From a virus, in the IMG/VR virus record IMGVR_UViG_3300008117_000088, positions 32,031 through 96,030 of that record: a stretch of DNA of 64,000 nt, one strand, 5' to 3'. A model generated the notes under the pieces. The model had not been told where the DNA came from. It saw only the letters and a list, made by a program, of their open reading frames with translations, and did no database searches. The position numbers and the translations under genes are program-made. This document shows, one piece after another, positions 9,415 through 18,311 of the stretch; within the stretch, counting starts at the first letter, position 1; every line of letters begins with the position of its first letter.

Positions 9415-9891
9415 TTACGACCCTAAAATGCCAAGAAGTAAAGCGTGGTCTGTTTCTGGCGCTGATACAGATGGGACCGACAATACGCCGCTTGCCGAAA
9501 CGCTTGCTAACAAAGTATTAGACGAGTTACGCCATTCCAATAGATTTGCGCTTTGACTGGCCGCCCCTCTAATAACTAATGCTACGTTGGTAGAAGTTCC
9601 GTTAACGATTGTTTCGTTACCTGTTTTTCTAACATACTGCGTATGCACATCCGCGACAATACCGGTTTCAATATTTGCCAATCTTTGTACAAGAGTGGTG
9701 TATTGAGTCGCTGTTGCTGAAAAAGTTCCTGATGGAGAAGGGGCTGTTGAAAGCGCTGGGTTTAAACCAATTGTGCTCTCAATAGCAACAACTTCTTCTT
9801 GTAATGAATTTGGGTGAGCTGCGTCAATAATGTCAACAACGTTTGTTTTGTTAACAAAGGGACGTACCGCACCTGGATAACTGGCTGCCAT
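9415..9891 (-). CDS. short tail-fibre/baseplate protein
   Basis: 158 residues. The N-terminus (YPGAVRPFVNKTNVVDIIDA and HPNSLQEEVVAIESTIG) is a segment often seen at the start of phage fibre proteins; a middle coiled stretch (TTLVQRLANIETGI) and a C-terminal beta-rich repeat (LVIRGAASQSANLLEWRNSS) resemble trimeric fibre proteins. It lies between the J-like and I-like genes and so probably is a baseplate-attached spike or fibre. Substrate not deducible. Confidence 0.6.
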   Translation of the reverse strand: MAASYPGAVRPFVNKTNVVDIIDAAHPNSLQEEVVAIESTIGLNPALSTAPSPSGTFSATATQYTTLVQRLANIETGIVADVHTQYVRKTGNETIVNGTSTNVALVIRGAASQSANLLEWRNSSNTLLASVSASGVLSVPSVSAPETDHALLLGILGS

Positions 9892-9898
9892 ATCTCTC

Positions 9899-11362
9899 CT
9901 AACCTACGATTCCGCCACTGACGGTTACAGTAATTGTCCCCGCTGTTGGAATTTCACTTACAACAAACACAGCATCATTAGTGCCTGATTGAGCACCATC
10001 AGCTCTAGCCAATAAGGTTACGTTTGAATAAGCCACTCCAGGGGCATTTGCCAACGCTTCAATCACATAGTGAAGAGAAATACGATCGGCAAAATTAACA
10101 TTATCAAAAGCCAAAATTTCTTGAAGCGCTCTTTCAGCATTTCTTTTTACTACGCTCTGCTTGTATTGAGCAAGTGCTGTAACGCTAACAGTTATATTTA
10201 CTCCAACAAATGTTGGCGGAAATAGAGTAACGCTAACGTTTGGCGGAGTTTTATCAACAAAGAATCGTTGAATTTCATTACCAAGTTGGTTAAACACCTG
10301 TGTTAAAACTCCACCGTTTTGCCCAGGGTCTCCAAACGGTGCAATATAAAGGTTAACGCTTGTGTAAACCTCTGATGTTGCAACTGCTTTAGCAACACCC
10401 GATACCTGTAAAGCAAGATCTGAATAATCTTTTAGCGACACGGCACGGTTTTGTACTCGGAGGCTGGCTGGAGCATTGACACGTATTGAGTCAGTTGATT
10501 CCGCGTCAGCTCCACCAGAAGCAGCCGCTGCGTTGTTAACAGTTAGTCCAGGAGAGTAGTTTGTAAGAATGTTCTTTAATGTATTGGAGTTTACGTTTCC
10601 AATAGTTCCGCCACCTACTCGATAGGTAACTAAAATTTGAGAGTTTGCTGGAGGAATACGACCGCTTACACCATCACCAAATACAATCTTGGTTACGTCC
10701 TCGGCATCAGTTACGCTGTAGAACACAGCATCTGTTCCAGAGGCGTCAATTAAATACGGGACGCTAATGTAAACAGTATCGTTAACCGTTACAGATATGC
10801 TGTTATTAATAACAGGAGTGTTATCAAGTATGAACTCTTGATCTGAAGTTCCGTTTGAGTCTCCAACATCTTCGTTTACTATTGTTTGACCCTGTGTAGC
10901 GGCTGCGTTTGCCTGACCGCTAGTAGAACCAACCGCAGCTGGCACAGTAACAGCAGAATTTGTTTCAAATATAACTTGAGTGGTAACACCGTTAACAATT
11001 GTTGTAGTTGCTACTTGAGTTAATGCTGGTACGACAATTGCAGCGTTGGTGCTGTTGTAAAAGGTAAGAGTAACTGTTGCTGGAATGCTTCCAGTTGGAG
11101 TGTATCCAAGCAAGTTAGCAATATTTAGAATGCTTTGGCGTTGGCTTGCTGTAGACAAGAACGCCTCATTAGCCGCTCTATCAATGTAATAATTAAGAAG
11201 GTCTCCAAGATAGGAAAACATTTCCAAAAGAATGATTCCAAAGTCAGCGGGGTCACGGGTTGTCCATTGAGGCGCGTATAGAGGAATTAAGTTGACTAGA
11301 TCTTCTCTAATAGAGTCATAATCTCTAGAGGTATAGTCAATCTGAGGTATGAAATTAGCCAT
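9899..11362 (-). CDS. baseplate J-like protein (wedge)
   Basis: 487 residues. N-terminal PQIDYTSRDYDSIREDLVNL and DPADFGIILLEMFSYLGD are the hallmark start of baseplate J-like wedge proteins (P2 gpJ, T4 gp6 family). The centre has GGGTIGNVNSNTL and ASGGADAESTDSIRVNAP, also typical, and the C-terminus is a beta-rich domain. Two copies per wedge normally clamp around the hub and link it to the fibres. It is next to the gp25-containing gene (1-nt overlap), the expected wedge neighbour. Confidence 0.93.
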   Translation of the reverse strand: MANFIPQIDYTSRDYDSIREDLVNLIPLYAPQWTTRDPADFGIILLEMFSYLGDLLNYYIDRAANEAFLSTASQRQSILNIANLLGYTPTGSIPATVTLTFYNSTNAAIVVPALTQVATTTIVNGVTTQVIFETNSAVTVPAAVGSTSGQANAAATQGQTIVNEDVGDSNGTSDQEFILDNTPVINNSISVTVNDTVYISVPYLIDASGTDAVFYSVTDAEDVTKIVFGDGVSGRIPPANSQILVTYRVGGGTIGNVNSNTLKNILTNYSPGLTVNNAAAASGGADAESTDSIRVNAPASLRVQNRAVSLKDYSDLALQVSGVAKAVATSEVYTSVNLYIAPFGDPGQNGGVLTQVFNQLGNEIQRFFVDKTPPNVSVTLFPPTFVGVNITVSVTALAQYKQSVVKRNAERALQEILAFDNVNFADRISLHYVIEALANAPGVAYSNVTLLARADGAQSGTNDAVFVVSEIPTAGTITVTVSGGIVG

Positions 11363-12411
11363 TACTCAATCTCCTCAATTAACTCTCCGGCTCTGGTGAA
11401 AGATCCGATTTTGGTGGTTATGGTGTCCACTTGCTTATTTGGCAACCTATATTCTACCGAAACTGTCAGTACTAGGTCACTTAATCCTTGGTTAGGTTCT
11501 TTTTCAATTTCAACTCTAATGAGCTTTAGTTCAGGCAAAAACTCTCCAAAAGAAGAAGTGATGGTCTGTTGTACAAAATCAATGACCGAGCCTTCCGGTT
11601 CAAACAATGCGTCGGTCGCAATGCTGCCGTAGTTTGGTCTCATTGGTCTTTCCCCAAATCGAGTAAAGATTGCTCCAAATACCCGGTCTGCCCACTGTTT
11701 AGACTCTAGGTTGTTTGTGTTGATGGCACCTGAGGCATTGAAAGAAAAAGGAAGCGATATATCTCCGCCTTCAAACATAGCCCAAGCCGGGGTGTTTGGT
11801 CTCGGTTTATATTTACCAATTAAGCTTACAGTAGCAATAATGCCAGGCGTAGCGGGACCTACCCCTGCGGCATCAGAACTTATAAACGTATTGGTGTTGC
11901 TTGCGGATGCAACAAATTGAATGTAATCCCCGGCGTCTAAATCTAAAATAAGAGCTACGGTCATTGTAATTTCAGAATTGTTTCCAGCTAATGTAATTTT
12001 AGTATTGCTATCAGGAATATCTACACCATTTTTTCTAAACCAAATATTAGCTGTCCCAGAGTTAGCGTTTGTTTTAGTAAGCATAGAAGAAAACTGAACA
12101 AAATAATCTCCAGTTTCTTCCACATATATTTTATCCCCATCTAAATACGTTTTATTTGCGTCTCCCTCAACCCAACTAGTGTTGATTAAGGTAGGGGTAT
12201 TAACCCCAATAGCCTGATCTCCTGTTGTGTAAAAAGTTCCATAAGGGTAGTTAATTTGGTTGATTGCACCACCTACAGGCCAGGCCCATTCGGTCACGGC
12301 TTCGCCAAGCACTTGAGGTATGTAAAGTTTTGCTCTACCTAGGTCTAACGGATCGTCTGCGTCCGCTATTACCCCACGATAGATACCATAAAAACGATTA
12401 TCAGAGGACAT
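11362..12411 (-). CDS. gp25-like baseplate wedge protein fused to OB-fold and C1q/TNF-like insert
   Basis: 349 residues with three parts. The first about 45 residues (FYGIYRGVIADADDPLDLGR, AKLYIPQVLG) match the start of gp5/gpV OB-fold spike domains. Residues about 60-200 look like a C1q/TNF jelly roll: YVEETGDYFVQFSSML, NIWFRKNGVDIPDS, VALILDLDAGDYIQFVA. The final about 115 residues (RFGERPMRPNYGSIA, FEPEGSVIDFVQQTI) are a gp25-like wedge/lysozyme-fold domain. Such a three-part chain is unusual, because OB spike and gp25 are normally separate. The inserted jelly roll would be exposed and could serve trimerisation or binding. Downstream gene is the J-like wedge. Confidence 0.8.
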   Translation of the reverse strand: MSSDNRFYGIYRGVIADADDPLDLGRAKLYIPQVLGEAVTEWAWPVGGAINQINYPYGTFYTTGDQAIGVNTPTLINTSWVEGDANKTYLDGDKIYVEETGDYFVQFSSMLTKTNANSGTANIWFRKNGVDIPDSNTKITLAGNNSEITMTVALILDLDAGDYIQFVASASNTNTFISSDAAGVGPATPGIIATVSLIGKYKPRPNTPAWAMFEGGDISLPFSFNASGAINTNNLESKQWADRVFGAIFTRFGERPMRPNYGSIATDALFEPEGSVIDFVQQTITSSFGEFLPELKLIRVEIEKEPNQGLSDLVLTVSVEYRLPNKQVDTITTKIGSFTRAGELIEEIE

Positions 12412-13666
12412 TTATCCATCTTTGTGCAATTATTGTTTTATTAGCAACCTTAGGTTTAGACCTATTTGTTATGTTACCAAAACCTGTTTGAGACTTAACA
12501 CCAGGATTTTTTGTACCCTTTTTTAATTTACTCTTTGGTTTTTTATTAGTTTGACGAACTCCCTTTTTAATATTTCTTTTTGCTTTGGCTGAAGGTACTT
12601 CTACAAGTCTGTTGTCTTTACCCTGAGTTGCAGTGCCAAGTGAGTCCGTTCCCACAGTTAGGGTTGTTGTGTAAATATAGGAGTTATAAGAATTAGAAAC
12701 AATTTTATGTTTTGCTTTTAGTACTACCCAAAAACCAGAATAAGTATTACCTAATCCGTCAAAGAAAGCCGGCATACCTGGGTATACAGTGGAGTCCCCA
12801 AGAACTTCTGCTTTTGCTCTATAAGGAAATCTAGTTCTTTGGTCTACTGCCTTAGATTCATTGTCAGCCACAGAGTAATCGTTAGCGACTACTCCTGAAG
12901 CAAACCGATCGAAGAACTCAGGCTCAGCCTTTTTTCTTGTTGCCTTTGGTCGTTTTTGATTTGTAAGTTTAATTATTTTTCCAGTAAAAGCATCAACGCC
13001 AGATACGGCAGTTGCTGATTTGTATTCTCCGTCCTCAAACTCAAGGCTTTCTCCAACTAAAGGCTCAAAAGAATAAAGGGTTGATCCCTCAGGTCTAGCT
13101 GCGTCTCGCAAAGTAAAGGTAGGAGCGTTGTCTCTAAACTCTTCATACAATTTAGTCATTGAGTGAAAATAGATTTGAGTATTTGTTACTCTTAAAAAAT
13201 AACCAGATTGTTTTGCTAACTTAACCATGGTCTCCATATCGGTAAGACCGGCTTGAGAAAATTGAGGGTAAACGCGAGGGTGTGCGTCTACGTCGTAAGC
13301 AAAGTTATTTCTTTTAGCAATTGCAGTAACTATGTCTGACGCTGTTTGCTCTACGTACACTTGTTGAGAAGTTTTTTTAAGGAAGTAAGACGCGCCAATA
13401 ACGTGTACTTCAACAAAACGTTTACCGGGCGTAACGTGAGGTTCAATGTGGTGCACGTAACAACTAAGCTCTTGTGTTCCATTTTGTCCGGCAAGGGTTA
13501 TTAAAACAGGTGTGCCGGGGCGAATATCATCGTAATCAACGTCCCAGTCTCTAAATTGAATTGTCCCAAAGTCATGCTTGTATCTTTCCTGCCAAAAGGT
13601 CATAGAATGAACTCGAGCAGGCGGTACCTTTGCATTAGGAAAATCAACACCAACAAAGTTATACAT
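12401..13666 (-). CDS. baseplate hub protein (gp27/gpD-like)
   Basis: 421 residues. The first 200 residues contain the phage late control gene D/gp27-type pattern: RVHSMTFWQERYKHDFGTIQ, GTPVLITLAG, FVEVHVIGASYFLKK, QTASDIVTAIAKRNNF and LAKQSGYFLRVTNTQIYF. The C-terminal 60 residues are strongly basic (KKGVRQTNKKPKSKLKKG), perhaps contacting the tape measure or genome end. It would form the trimeric hub on which the OB spike sits. The neighbours (LysM protein upstream, OB/gp25 fusion downstream with 11-nt overlap) are the normal hub partners. Confidence 0.85.
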   Translation of the reverse strand: MYNFVGVDFPNAKVPPARVHSMTFWQERYKHDFGTIQFRDWDVDYDDIRPGTPVLITLAGQNGTQELSCYVHHIEPHVTPGKRFVEVHVIGASYFLKKTSQQVYVEQTASDIVTAIAKRNNFAYDVDAHPRVYPQFSQAGLTDMETMVKLAKQSGYFLRVTNTQIYFHSMTKLYEEFRDNAPTFTLRDAARPEGSTLYSFEPLVGESLEFEDGEYKSATAVSGVDAFTGKIIKLTNQKRPKATRKKAEPEFFDRFASGVVANDYSVADNESKAVDQRTRFPYRAKAEVLGDSTVYPGMPAFFDGLGNTYSGFWVVLKAKHKIVSNSYNSYIYTTTLTVGTDSLGTATQGKDNRLVEVPSAKAKRNIKKGVRQTNKKPKSKLKKGTKNPGVKSQTGFGNITNRSKPKVANKTIIAQRWINVL

Positions 13667-13940
13667 TAGGAATCCTAATAACAGTTCCCGGCTTTATATT
13701 TGTAGGGTCAACAATTTCTGGGTTTACATCAAGAATAATCCACCAAAGGGCTGGGTCTTGGTAGAAATCAAACGCTATGTTATCTAGGCGCTCGCCTTGT
13801 TTGTAGGTATGTTCTCTGTAAGAAATTGTTCCAATATCCTCAAACTCGTAAAACACAACAGCGTTAGCATCAGAGTCTTCTGCAATAGATATAAAATCAA
13901 CTACCGAAAACTCGTATCTAGATCCTTGGTATATAGACAT
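13659..13940 (-). CDS. LysM-like small tail protein (gpX/gp53-like)
   Basis: 93 residues. The C-terminal half, from YREHTYKQGERLDNIAFDFY to NIKPGTVIRIPNV, is a LysM-type module as found in P2 gpX and T4 gp53, which attach the hub or wedges to the tail tube. Trp-Trp in PALWWIILDVN fits. It overlaps the hub gene by 8 nt. In contractile systems this protein does not need to bind peptidoglycan; a structural role is more likely. Confidence 0.8.
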   Translation of the reverse strand: MSIYQGSRYEFSVVDFISIAEDSDANAVVFYEFEDIGTISYREHTYKQGERLDNIAFDFYQDPALWWIILDVNPEIVDPTNIKPGTVIRIPNV

Positions 13941-13948
13941 ATCTACTC

Positions 13949-15025
13949 CTACTTCGTTGGCGCAATGGCCGCTGCAGTTTTTTCAACAGATGCAATACCA
14001 GCAGAAGCCATAAGGTTCATAGCGATGCTTACGTCTGTTCTAATTGGGGTCATATCTTGAGCAAAAGCAATATGAGTTACGTTTAGGTTGTTTATATACC
14101 CTACGTAAGACAAAGGACCAATATCAACACGCAAAAGCGTTGCAGCTAGGTAACCAATATCTCCAGTAGAACGACCGGTAATACTCTTCCAATCAGGTCC
14201 GTTAACCGCTTTATACAGATACTCTAAATCAGCAACTGTTCCATAGTTAACAAGGTCTAATATTTTGTCAGAAATTTTTCCAGCGTCTGCTTCTGCAAAA
14301 AAGCCAGTTTTGTAAAACTCAGCCATTCTTTCAAACGTTGCTGCAGACCCAGACCTTTGATCTAACTGTAGGTCAAACTCTTTTTGTAGCAAATGTTTCA
14401 TACAAGCAAAATCGTTAGTTCTATCTAAACGCAGCTGTAAAGAAAGAGTTTCCCCGCTTGGGAAGGCTCCGGCTACTGAAGCAAAGATGTCTGCAGGGTG
14501 CGGAGTAACTTCGGTGTTAAGCGCAACAGAAGTGCTAAAGGTGTCTGGGTTCCACATAAATTGAAAACCAATTCTTCTATCTTTACCAGTACTCTGAGTT
14601 TTTTCTTCACCAGTAGCCGTAACGTATGTGTTGTTAGCGTTGTAGTACCACCAGATACGACCGCGTCTGTACTTTTCAGGAACTTCTCCGGGAGGAGTTG
14701 TGTAACCCCATTTGCCCGGCTCTATGTATAGATCTGGTTCAACTATCTTTGGTTTTACAGGCAGGCTCCATTGATGTGGAGGTAAATTCCAGTCATAATC
14801 AATTGGAAGTTTTAACGGCTTTACTTCTTTGTTCTTCTTGTTTTTGTTCTTTGATTTTTTATCTTTCTTTTTCTTTTGTTCTTCAGCCGCACGTACTTTT
14901 TGACCTTCTGTTAGCCTTCTAAAACGTGCTCTTTCAGCCTCATCTTCGGCAGTTGCGTTAGGGTACTGAGTACCATAATTTTGAGGTGCAGTAGTTGTGC
15001 TAAACGTGATACCTTCAATTGGCAT
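13949..15025 (-). CDS. baseplate/tube adaptor protein, CIS Pvc7-like (tentative)
   Basis: 358 residues. N-terminal 80 residues are disordered and Lys-rich (KKKKDKKSKNKNKKNKE). The folded part includes RRIGFQFMWNPDTFSTSV, SLQLRLDRTNDF, RVDIGPLSYVGYINNLNV and TPIRTDVSIAMNLMA. The 'FxxNPxxFS', 'GPLSYVGYI' and 'TPIRTDVSI' stretches resemble the tube-initiating adaptor of contractile injection systems (Pvc7/Afp7) and similar phage proteins. It lies between the tape measure and the LysM/hub genes, where that adaptor is encoded. The assignment rests on these motifs and synteny, not on a search. Confidence 0.55.
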   Translation of the reverse strand: MPIEGITFSTTTAPQNYGTQYPNATAEDEAERARFRRLTEGQKVRAAEEQKKKKDKKSKNKNKKNKEVKPLKLPIDYDWNLPPHQWSLPVKPKIVEPDLYIEPGKWGYTTPPGEVPEKYRRGRIWWYYNANNTYVTATGEEKTQSTGKDRRIGFQFMWNPDTFSTSVALNTEVTPHPADIFASVAGAFPSGETLSLQLRLDRTNDFACMKHLLQKEFDLQLDQRSGSAATFERMAEFYKTGFFAEADAGKISDKILDLVNYGTVADLEYLYKAVNGPDWKSITGRSTGDIGYLAATLLRVDIGPLSYVGYINNLNVTHIAFAQDMTPIRTDVSIAMNLMASAGIASVEKTAAAIAPTK

Positions 15026-17352
15026 TACTTAGACACCGCCTTTTCTCTTATATTGTCCACACTAAGAATCTTTTTAACTTCCCTAGCAATTTCTTTTGCA
15101 TCTGCCGCTGTTTTTTCAGGCATATGGAAGTTTACCGTTACTCCGCCATAATTAACTGTTGCTCCATGGGATTGAGCATTTGTCATTGATCCCATGTCAG
15201 TTGAAGACACAATAGAAGGACCACCAGAACCAATAATTAGACCCGATGGATTTCGGCTCATTACTAGATCTGAACTAGGTGCAGGCTGTGCTCCCTCAAC
15301 AATAGACGGAGTTCCTGCGCCCGCAAGCCATGCGCTTGGATCCATCTTTTGACCATTTTTGCGTACCTCAAAGTGAAGGTGGGCTCCGGTAGATTGTCCA
15401 GAGTTTCCGCTATAACCAACAAGGTCTCCAGCTTTAACACGAGTTCCACCAGTAGCTATCTTGCTACTTAAGTGGCCATAAAATAGTTGTGCCCCATCTT
15501 CTGTAACAAGCTTTATGTAATTTCCAAAACCAGGAGCGTCATAAGGTGTTGCTTCTATAACACCATTAGCGGATGCAAAAACTGGAGTGCCTTCTGGCAA
15601 ACCGTAGTCAATTCCGCCGTGACCTTCTCCGTAGGATGGGCTCTTCTTTCCATTAAACATTAAGTGACGAACTACACCAAACGGACTTGTAATTGAGTAA
15701 TTTCCTTGGAACGGCATTACATAGCCGGAAGCTCCTGCGCCCTCTCCGCCACCTTTACCGCCAGGATTGCTGTTTCTAGCAATTCCAACTCCACCTTGAA
15801 CAGCGCCTACAGCAGTTCCAGCAATTGCTCCAGGAAGACCTCCAGCAACTAATCCAGTAGCTGCGCCTTGTCCAGTATCAAAAGCAAAATTTCCAATATC
15901 TCTAATAAATTCAGGTCCAGCATAATTTTCGTTTAACCAATCCTGGACTTTATCTAGTCCAGCGTAAGCTCCAGCAGCAAGACCAGCTCTTCCTAAACCT
16001 CCCAAGAAACTTTTTGGCATGAACTTGCCAAATTTTCCAAACAAACCGCCCTTGGCTCCACCGGCTGCTGTTGCACCACCGCCACCACCAAATAAATTTT
16101 TAATTCCGCCAAAAGCTTTTCCAGCCATCATTGCGGCGCCACCACCAAGTACTCCAAGGATTCCTGCGCCAGCACCATTACCTGATGCTCCAATTGTGTC
16201 AATAAAACCTTTACCTTCAAGAATTTTACGGAACGCATCTCCCATTAAACCCGCATCTCTTGCTATGTCGGCAACTTTATTGCTTGCCGCTGCAAGAAGA
16301 TCATTAGCAGCTTCAAATCCTTTTAGAACAGATGGGGCAACTGCTTGAGTAGCATTTAACGATGCTGCGTTTTTATCGCTTGTACTTAAAACGGCACTAG
16401 TGGTTGCGCCTTCTTGAGCCAAAGTCGCTTTATTTAGAGAGGATCCTTTACCACCAGTTCCAGCAAGAAGCATAAGTTCTGAAATAACTGATTGACGAAG
16501 GATTGGGTCATTGCCAAAATATTGGTTAAGCATTGAGTCAAGAGCATTACCAGGTTGCAATGAGAACGAAATTTGTTCTTTAGTGATTGCACCTTCGCCA
16601 GTCTTACCTTTGTTAAGTACTTTCCAAAGGTCTTTAGCAATGTCTTGGAATCCACGCATCATTCCATCTGCGCCACGAACGTTAACGCCAATCATGCGAA
16701 GCATGTTTACGTTACGTCCTTGGTTTAACGCAGCTGTAGCCTGCATACCTCCAGATAGACCAACACCTGGCATTAAGTTAGATATTGCTGCTGCGCTTTG
16801 ACCAACTTGATTAAAGTTCTTTAAGCCAGGCATTATGCCCATGCTTGCGCCAAGCATTGTGGCGCGGGCTGCGTCTAAAGTATCAGTAGTAGTTCCTTGA
16901 CGAGCCATTCGCATTTGAGTTGCGTTGGCATTGGCTCCACCATAGAAACCAAAACGGGATCTTAATAAATCTTGTTCAAAAGATTGTTCAACTGTAGGAA
17001 TGCCCTGCAATCCAGCAAGAGCAATTTTGCCAGTTCCTTTTAGTAACGCTGCGCCAGCGCTCTTTAGGAATCCTCCAAAGCCACCGCCTTGGCTTCCATC
17101 ATTTTCTGTAGCAGTTTTTGTTCCCGTGGAAGTTCCCATACTTCCATTGAGAAGATTGCCTGAACCGCCACCAGGGAAAGAGCCTTTTAAGTTTCTAGAT
17201 ATCTCCGCCGATAAATCGCGGGTGCGCTCAAGCTCTTTATTTAACTGTTTAAAGGCAGACGTAAGATCGGCAACAAGTTCGGTTTTGCGACCGAAAATGC
17301 CACCACCGCCACTGGTTCCCATGGCTGTGCCGGTATTTTTTTTAGCCAACAC
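15025..17352 (-). CDS. tail tape measure protein with C-terminal M23 peptidase
   Basis: 775 residues. N-terminal helices (ELVADLTSAFKQLNKELERT) lead into a Gly/Ala-rich helical centre with hydrophobic stretches (GILGVLGGGAAMMAGKAFGG, AATGLVAGGLPGAIAGTAVG), typical of tape measures that thread the tail and can enter membranes. Residues about 545-685 form a LytM/M23 domain: GHGGIDYG supplies the first metal ligands, HLHFEV the last, with FYGHLS in between. It would cut peptide cross-links during DNA entry. The start is GTG at 17352 (or TTG at 17349, better spaced from the AGGAG at 17356-17360); it overlaps the frameshifted chaperone end. By the usual length rule the tail would be about 110-120 nm. 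Confidence 0.9.
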   Translation of the reverse strand: MLAKKNTGTAMGTSGGGGIFGRKTELVADLTSAFKQLNKELERTRDLSAEISRNLKGSFPGGGSGNLLNGSMGTSTGTKTATENDGSQGGGFGGFLKSAGAALLKGTGKIALAGLQGIPTVEQSFEQDLLRSRFGFYGGANANATQMRMARQGTTTDTLDAARATMLGASMGIMPGLKNFNQVGQSAAAISNLMPGVGLSGGMQATAALNQGRNVNMLRMIGVNVRGADGMMRGFQDIAKDLWKVLNKGKTGEGAITKEQISFSLQPGNALDSMLNQYFGNDPILRQSVISELMLLAGTGGKGSSLNKATLAQEGATTSAVLSTSDKNAASLNATQAVAPSVLKGFEAANDLLAAASNKVADIARDAGLMGDAFRKILEGKGFIDTIGASGNGAGAGILGVLGGGAAMMAGKAFGGIKNLFGGGGGATAAGGAKGGLFGKFGKFMPKSFLGGLGRAGLAAGAYAGLDKVQDWLNENYAGPEFIRDIGNFAFDTGQGAATGLVAGGLPGAIAGTAVGAVQGGVGIARNSNPGGKGGGEGAGASGYVMPFQGNYSITSPFGVVRHLMFNGKKSPSYGEGHGGIDYGLPEGTPVFASANGVIEATPYDAPGFGNYIKLVTEDGAQLFYGHLSSKIATGGTRVKAGDLVGYSGNSGQSTGAHLHFEVRKNGQKMDPSAWLAGAGTPSIVEGAQPAPSSDLVMSRNPSGLIIGSGGPSIVSSTDMGSMTNAQSHGATVNYGGVTVNFHMPEKTAADAKEIAREVKKILSVDNIREKAVSK

Positions 17353-17516
17353 TAACTCCTACGTCTGTTAATGGCTCGTTCGAGCCAGTTCTTTCTTTCT
17401 CTGAAAGACAGTGACAGTACATCTGTCAAAGTCCAGCCGGGGTATGCTCGAGTTAGTGCTTCAAATTGGTCCAGTAAGTTTTCGTAATCTTCGTGCTTAT
17501 ATGCGAAACAAAGCAG
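17352..17516 (-). CDS. +1-frame extension of tail assembly chaperone (no start codon)
   Basis: An open frame in +1 relative to the gp26-like gene, running from just after an in-frame TAG (17517-17519) to a TAG at 17352-17354. It has no ATG, GTG or usable TTG near its beginning, yet encodes a clear protein-like tail: HEDYENLLDQFEALTRAYPG then SLSFRERKNWLERAINRRRS. The LSFRERKNWLERA type of ending is characteristic of the downstream part of tail assembly chaperones. A +1 slip at UUU-C (17505-17508) would keep tRNA-Phe pairing perfectly and join it to the upstream gene about three codons before its UAA. Product would be about 50 residues longer than the 264-residue form. Confidence 0.6.
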   Translation of the reverse strand: MLCFAYKHEDYENLLDQFEALTRAYPGWTLTDVLSLSFRERKNWLERAINRRRS

Positions 17517-18291
17517 CTAAGGTCAACGGCATAGGAATATCCTCACCGCATGCCTCGCATGCCTTCTTCACCTCCCCAAGGCGTGGGCCTGGGTTACGTT
17601 CAAGAATCTCTTGGACAATTGCTTCACGGTCTTTCCAACTTAGTTTCAAGACCGTAGATGCTCCGATAGATGGGCTTCCATTTATTGAAGCAACGCAACC
17701 TGCCAAAAGGATTGTGTTTAGTTCAGCTGAGTTCTTGTCGTTGTTTTCAAGCAAACGACGTTGTGTAACTCCCGTAGGAAGTCCAACAACTACTGTTCCC
17801 AACTTAGACTCATATGTCCAGAGTCGATCTTCTTTTGGATCTTTTAGTTCGACAATTGGAATGTCCTTGGTTAGATCCAGAGTTAAAGTTTGCTCTGTTC
17901 TACAGGACGGACAAGTGCCTGTGAAATCAATTGTGTTTCCAAAGGTTGCTCTACGGATTCCAATTAATATCGCATCTCTGTCGCCTGAAAGAAGAGTTTC
18001 TAAGTCTTCCTTAGACGCTTGCTCCATACCTAAACTGACCAGACCTCTTTGAAGCATTGTGTTTAAAGCACGACCAGTAGTTCCTGCTCTAGCAACAGCT
18101 TCTTCGTCTGCGCCGTTTAACTCTCTAACCTCAACATATTTGACCAAGGCGCCTTCCCGATTGATATATCCACCGGGAAGTGCGACCTCGGTATCAGACG
18201 GAGCCTGTGTTTCTACTTTTACAACAGGCTCCGCTGCTAAAGCTTTGACCGCTTGGTTAACGACTTTTGGATCTGAAATTAATTCTGCCAC
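17497..18291 (-). CDS. T4 gp26-like baseplate/tail assembly chaperone
   Basis: 264 residues. The family resemblance is to T4-type baseplate hub assembly proteins (gp26 group): an N-terminal linker, LPGGYINREGALVKYVEVRE, ADEEAVARAGTTG, GDRDAILIGIRRATFGN, then two CxxC pairs (CPSC and CEAC) forming a zinc knuckle. It is encoded immediately before the tape measure, the position of the G/GT chaperone in other phages. It ends at 17497 in the zero frame, but a +1-frame extension follows (see 17352..17516), so two products are likely. Not expected in the finished virion. Confidence 0.75.
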   Translation of the reverse strand: MAELISDPKVVNQAVKALAAEPVVKVETQAPSDTEVALPGGYINREGALVKYVEVRELNGADEEAVARAGTTGRALNTMLQRGLVSLGMEQASKEDLETLLSGDRDAILIGIRRATFGNTIDFTGTCPSCRTEQTLTLDLTKDIPIVELKDPKEDRLWTYESKLGTVVVGLPTGVTQRRLLENNDKNSAELNTILLAGCVASINGSPSIGASTVLKLSWKDREAIVQEILERNPGPRLGEVKKACEACGEDIPMPLTLAALFRI

Positions 18292-18311
18292 GTCTTGTGT
18301 CTCCTAATTGT

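Noticed and set aside
16019-16348. Plus-strand Pro-rich open frame inside the tape measure gene
   Set aside because: It is the antisense shadow of Gly-rich tape measure codons and lacks a ribosome site.
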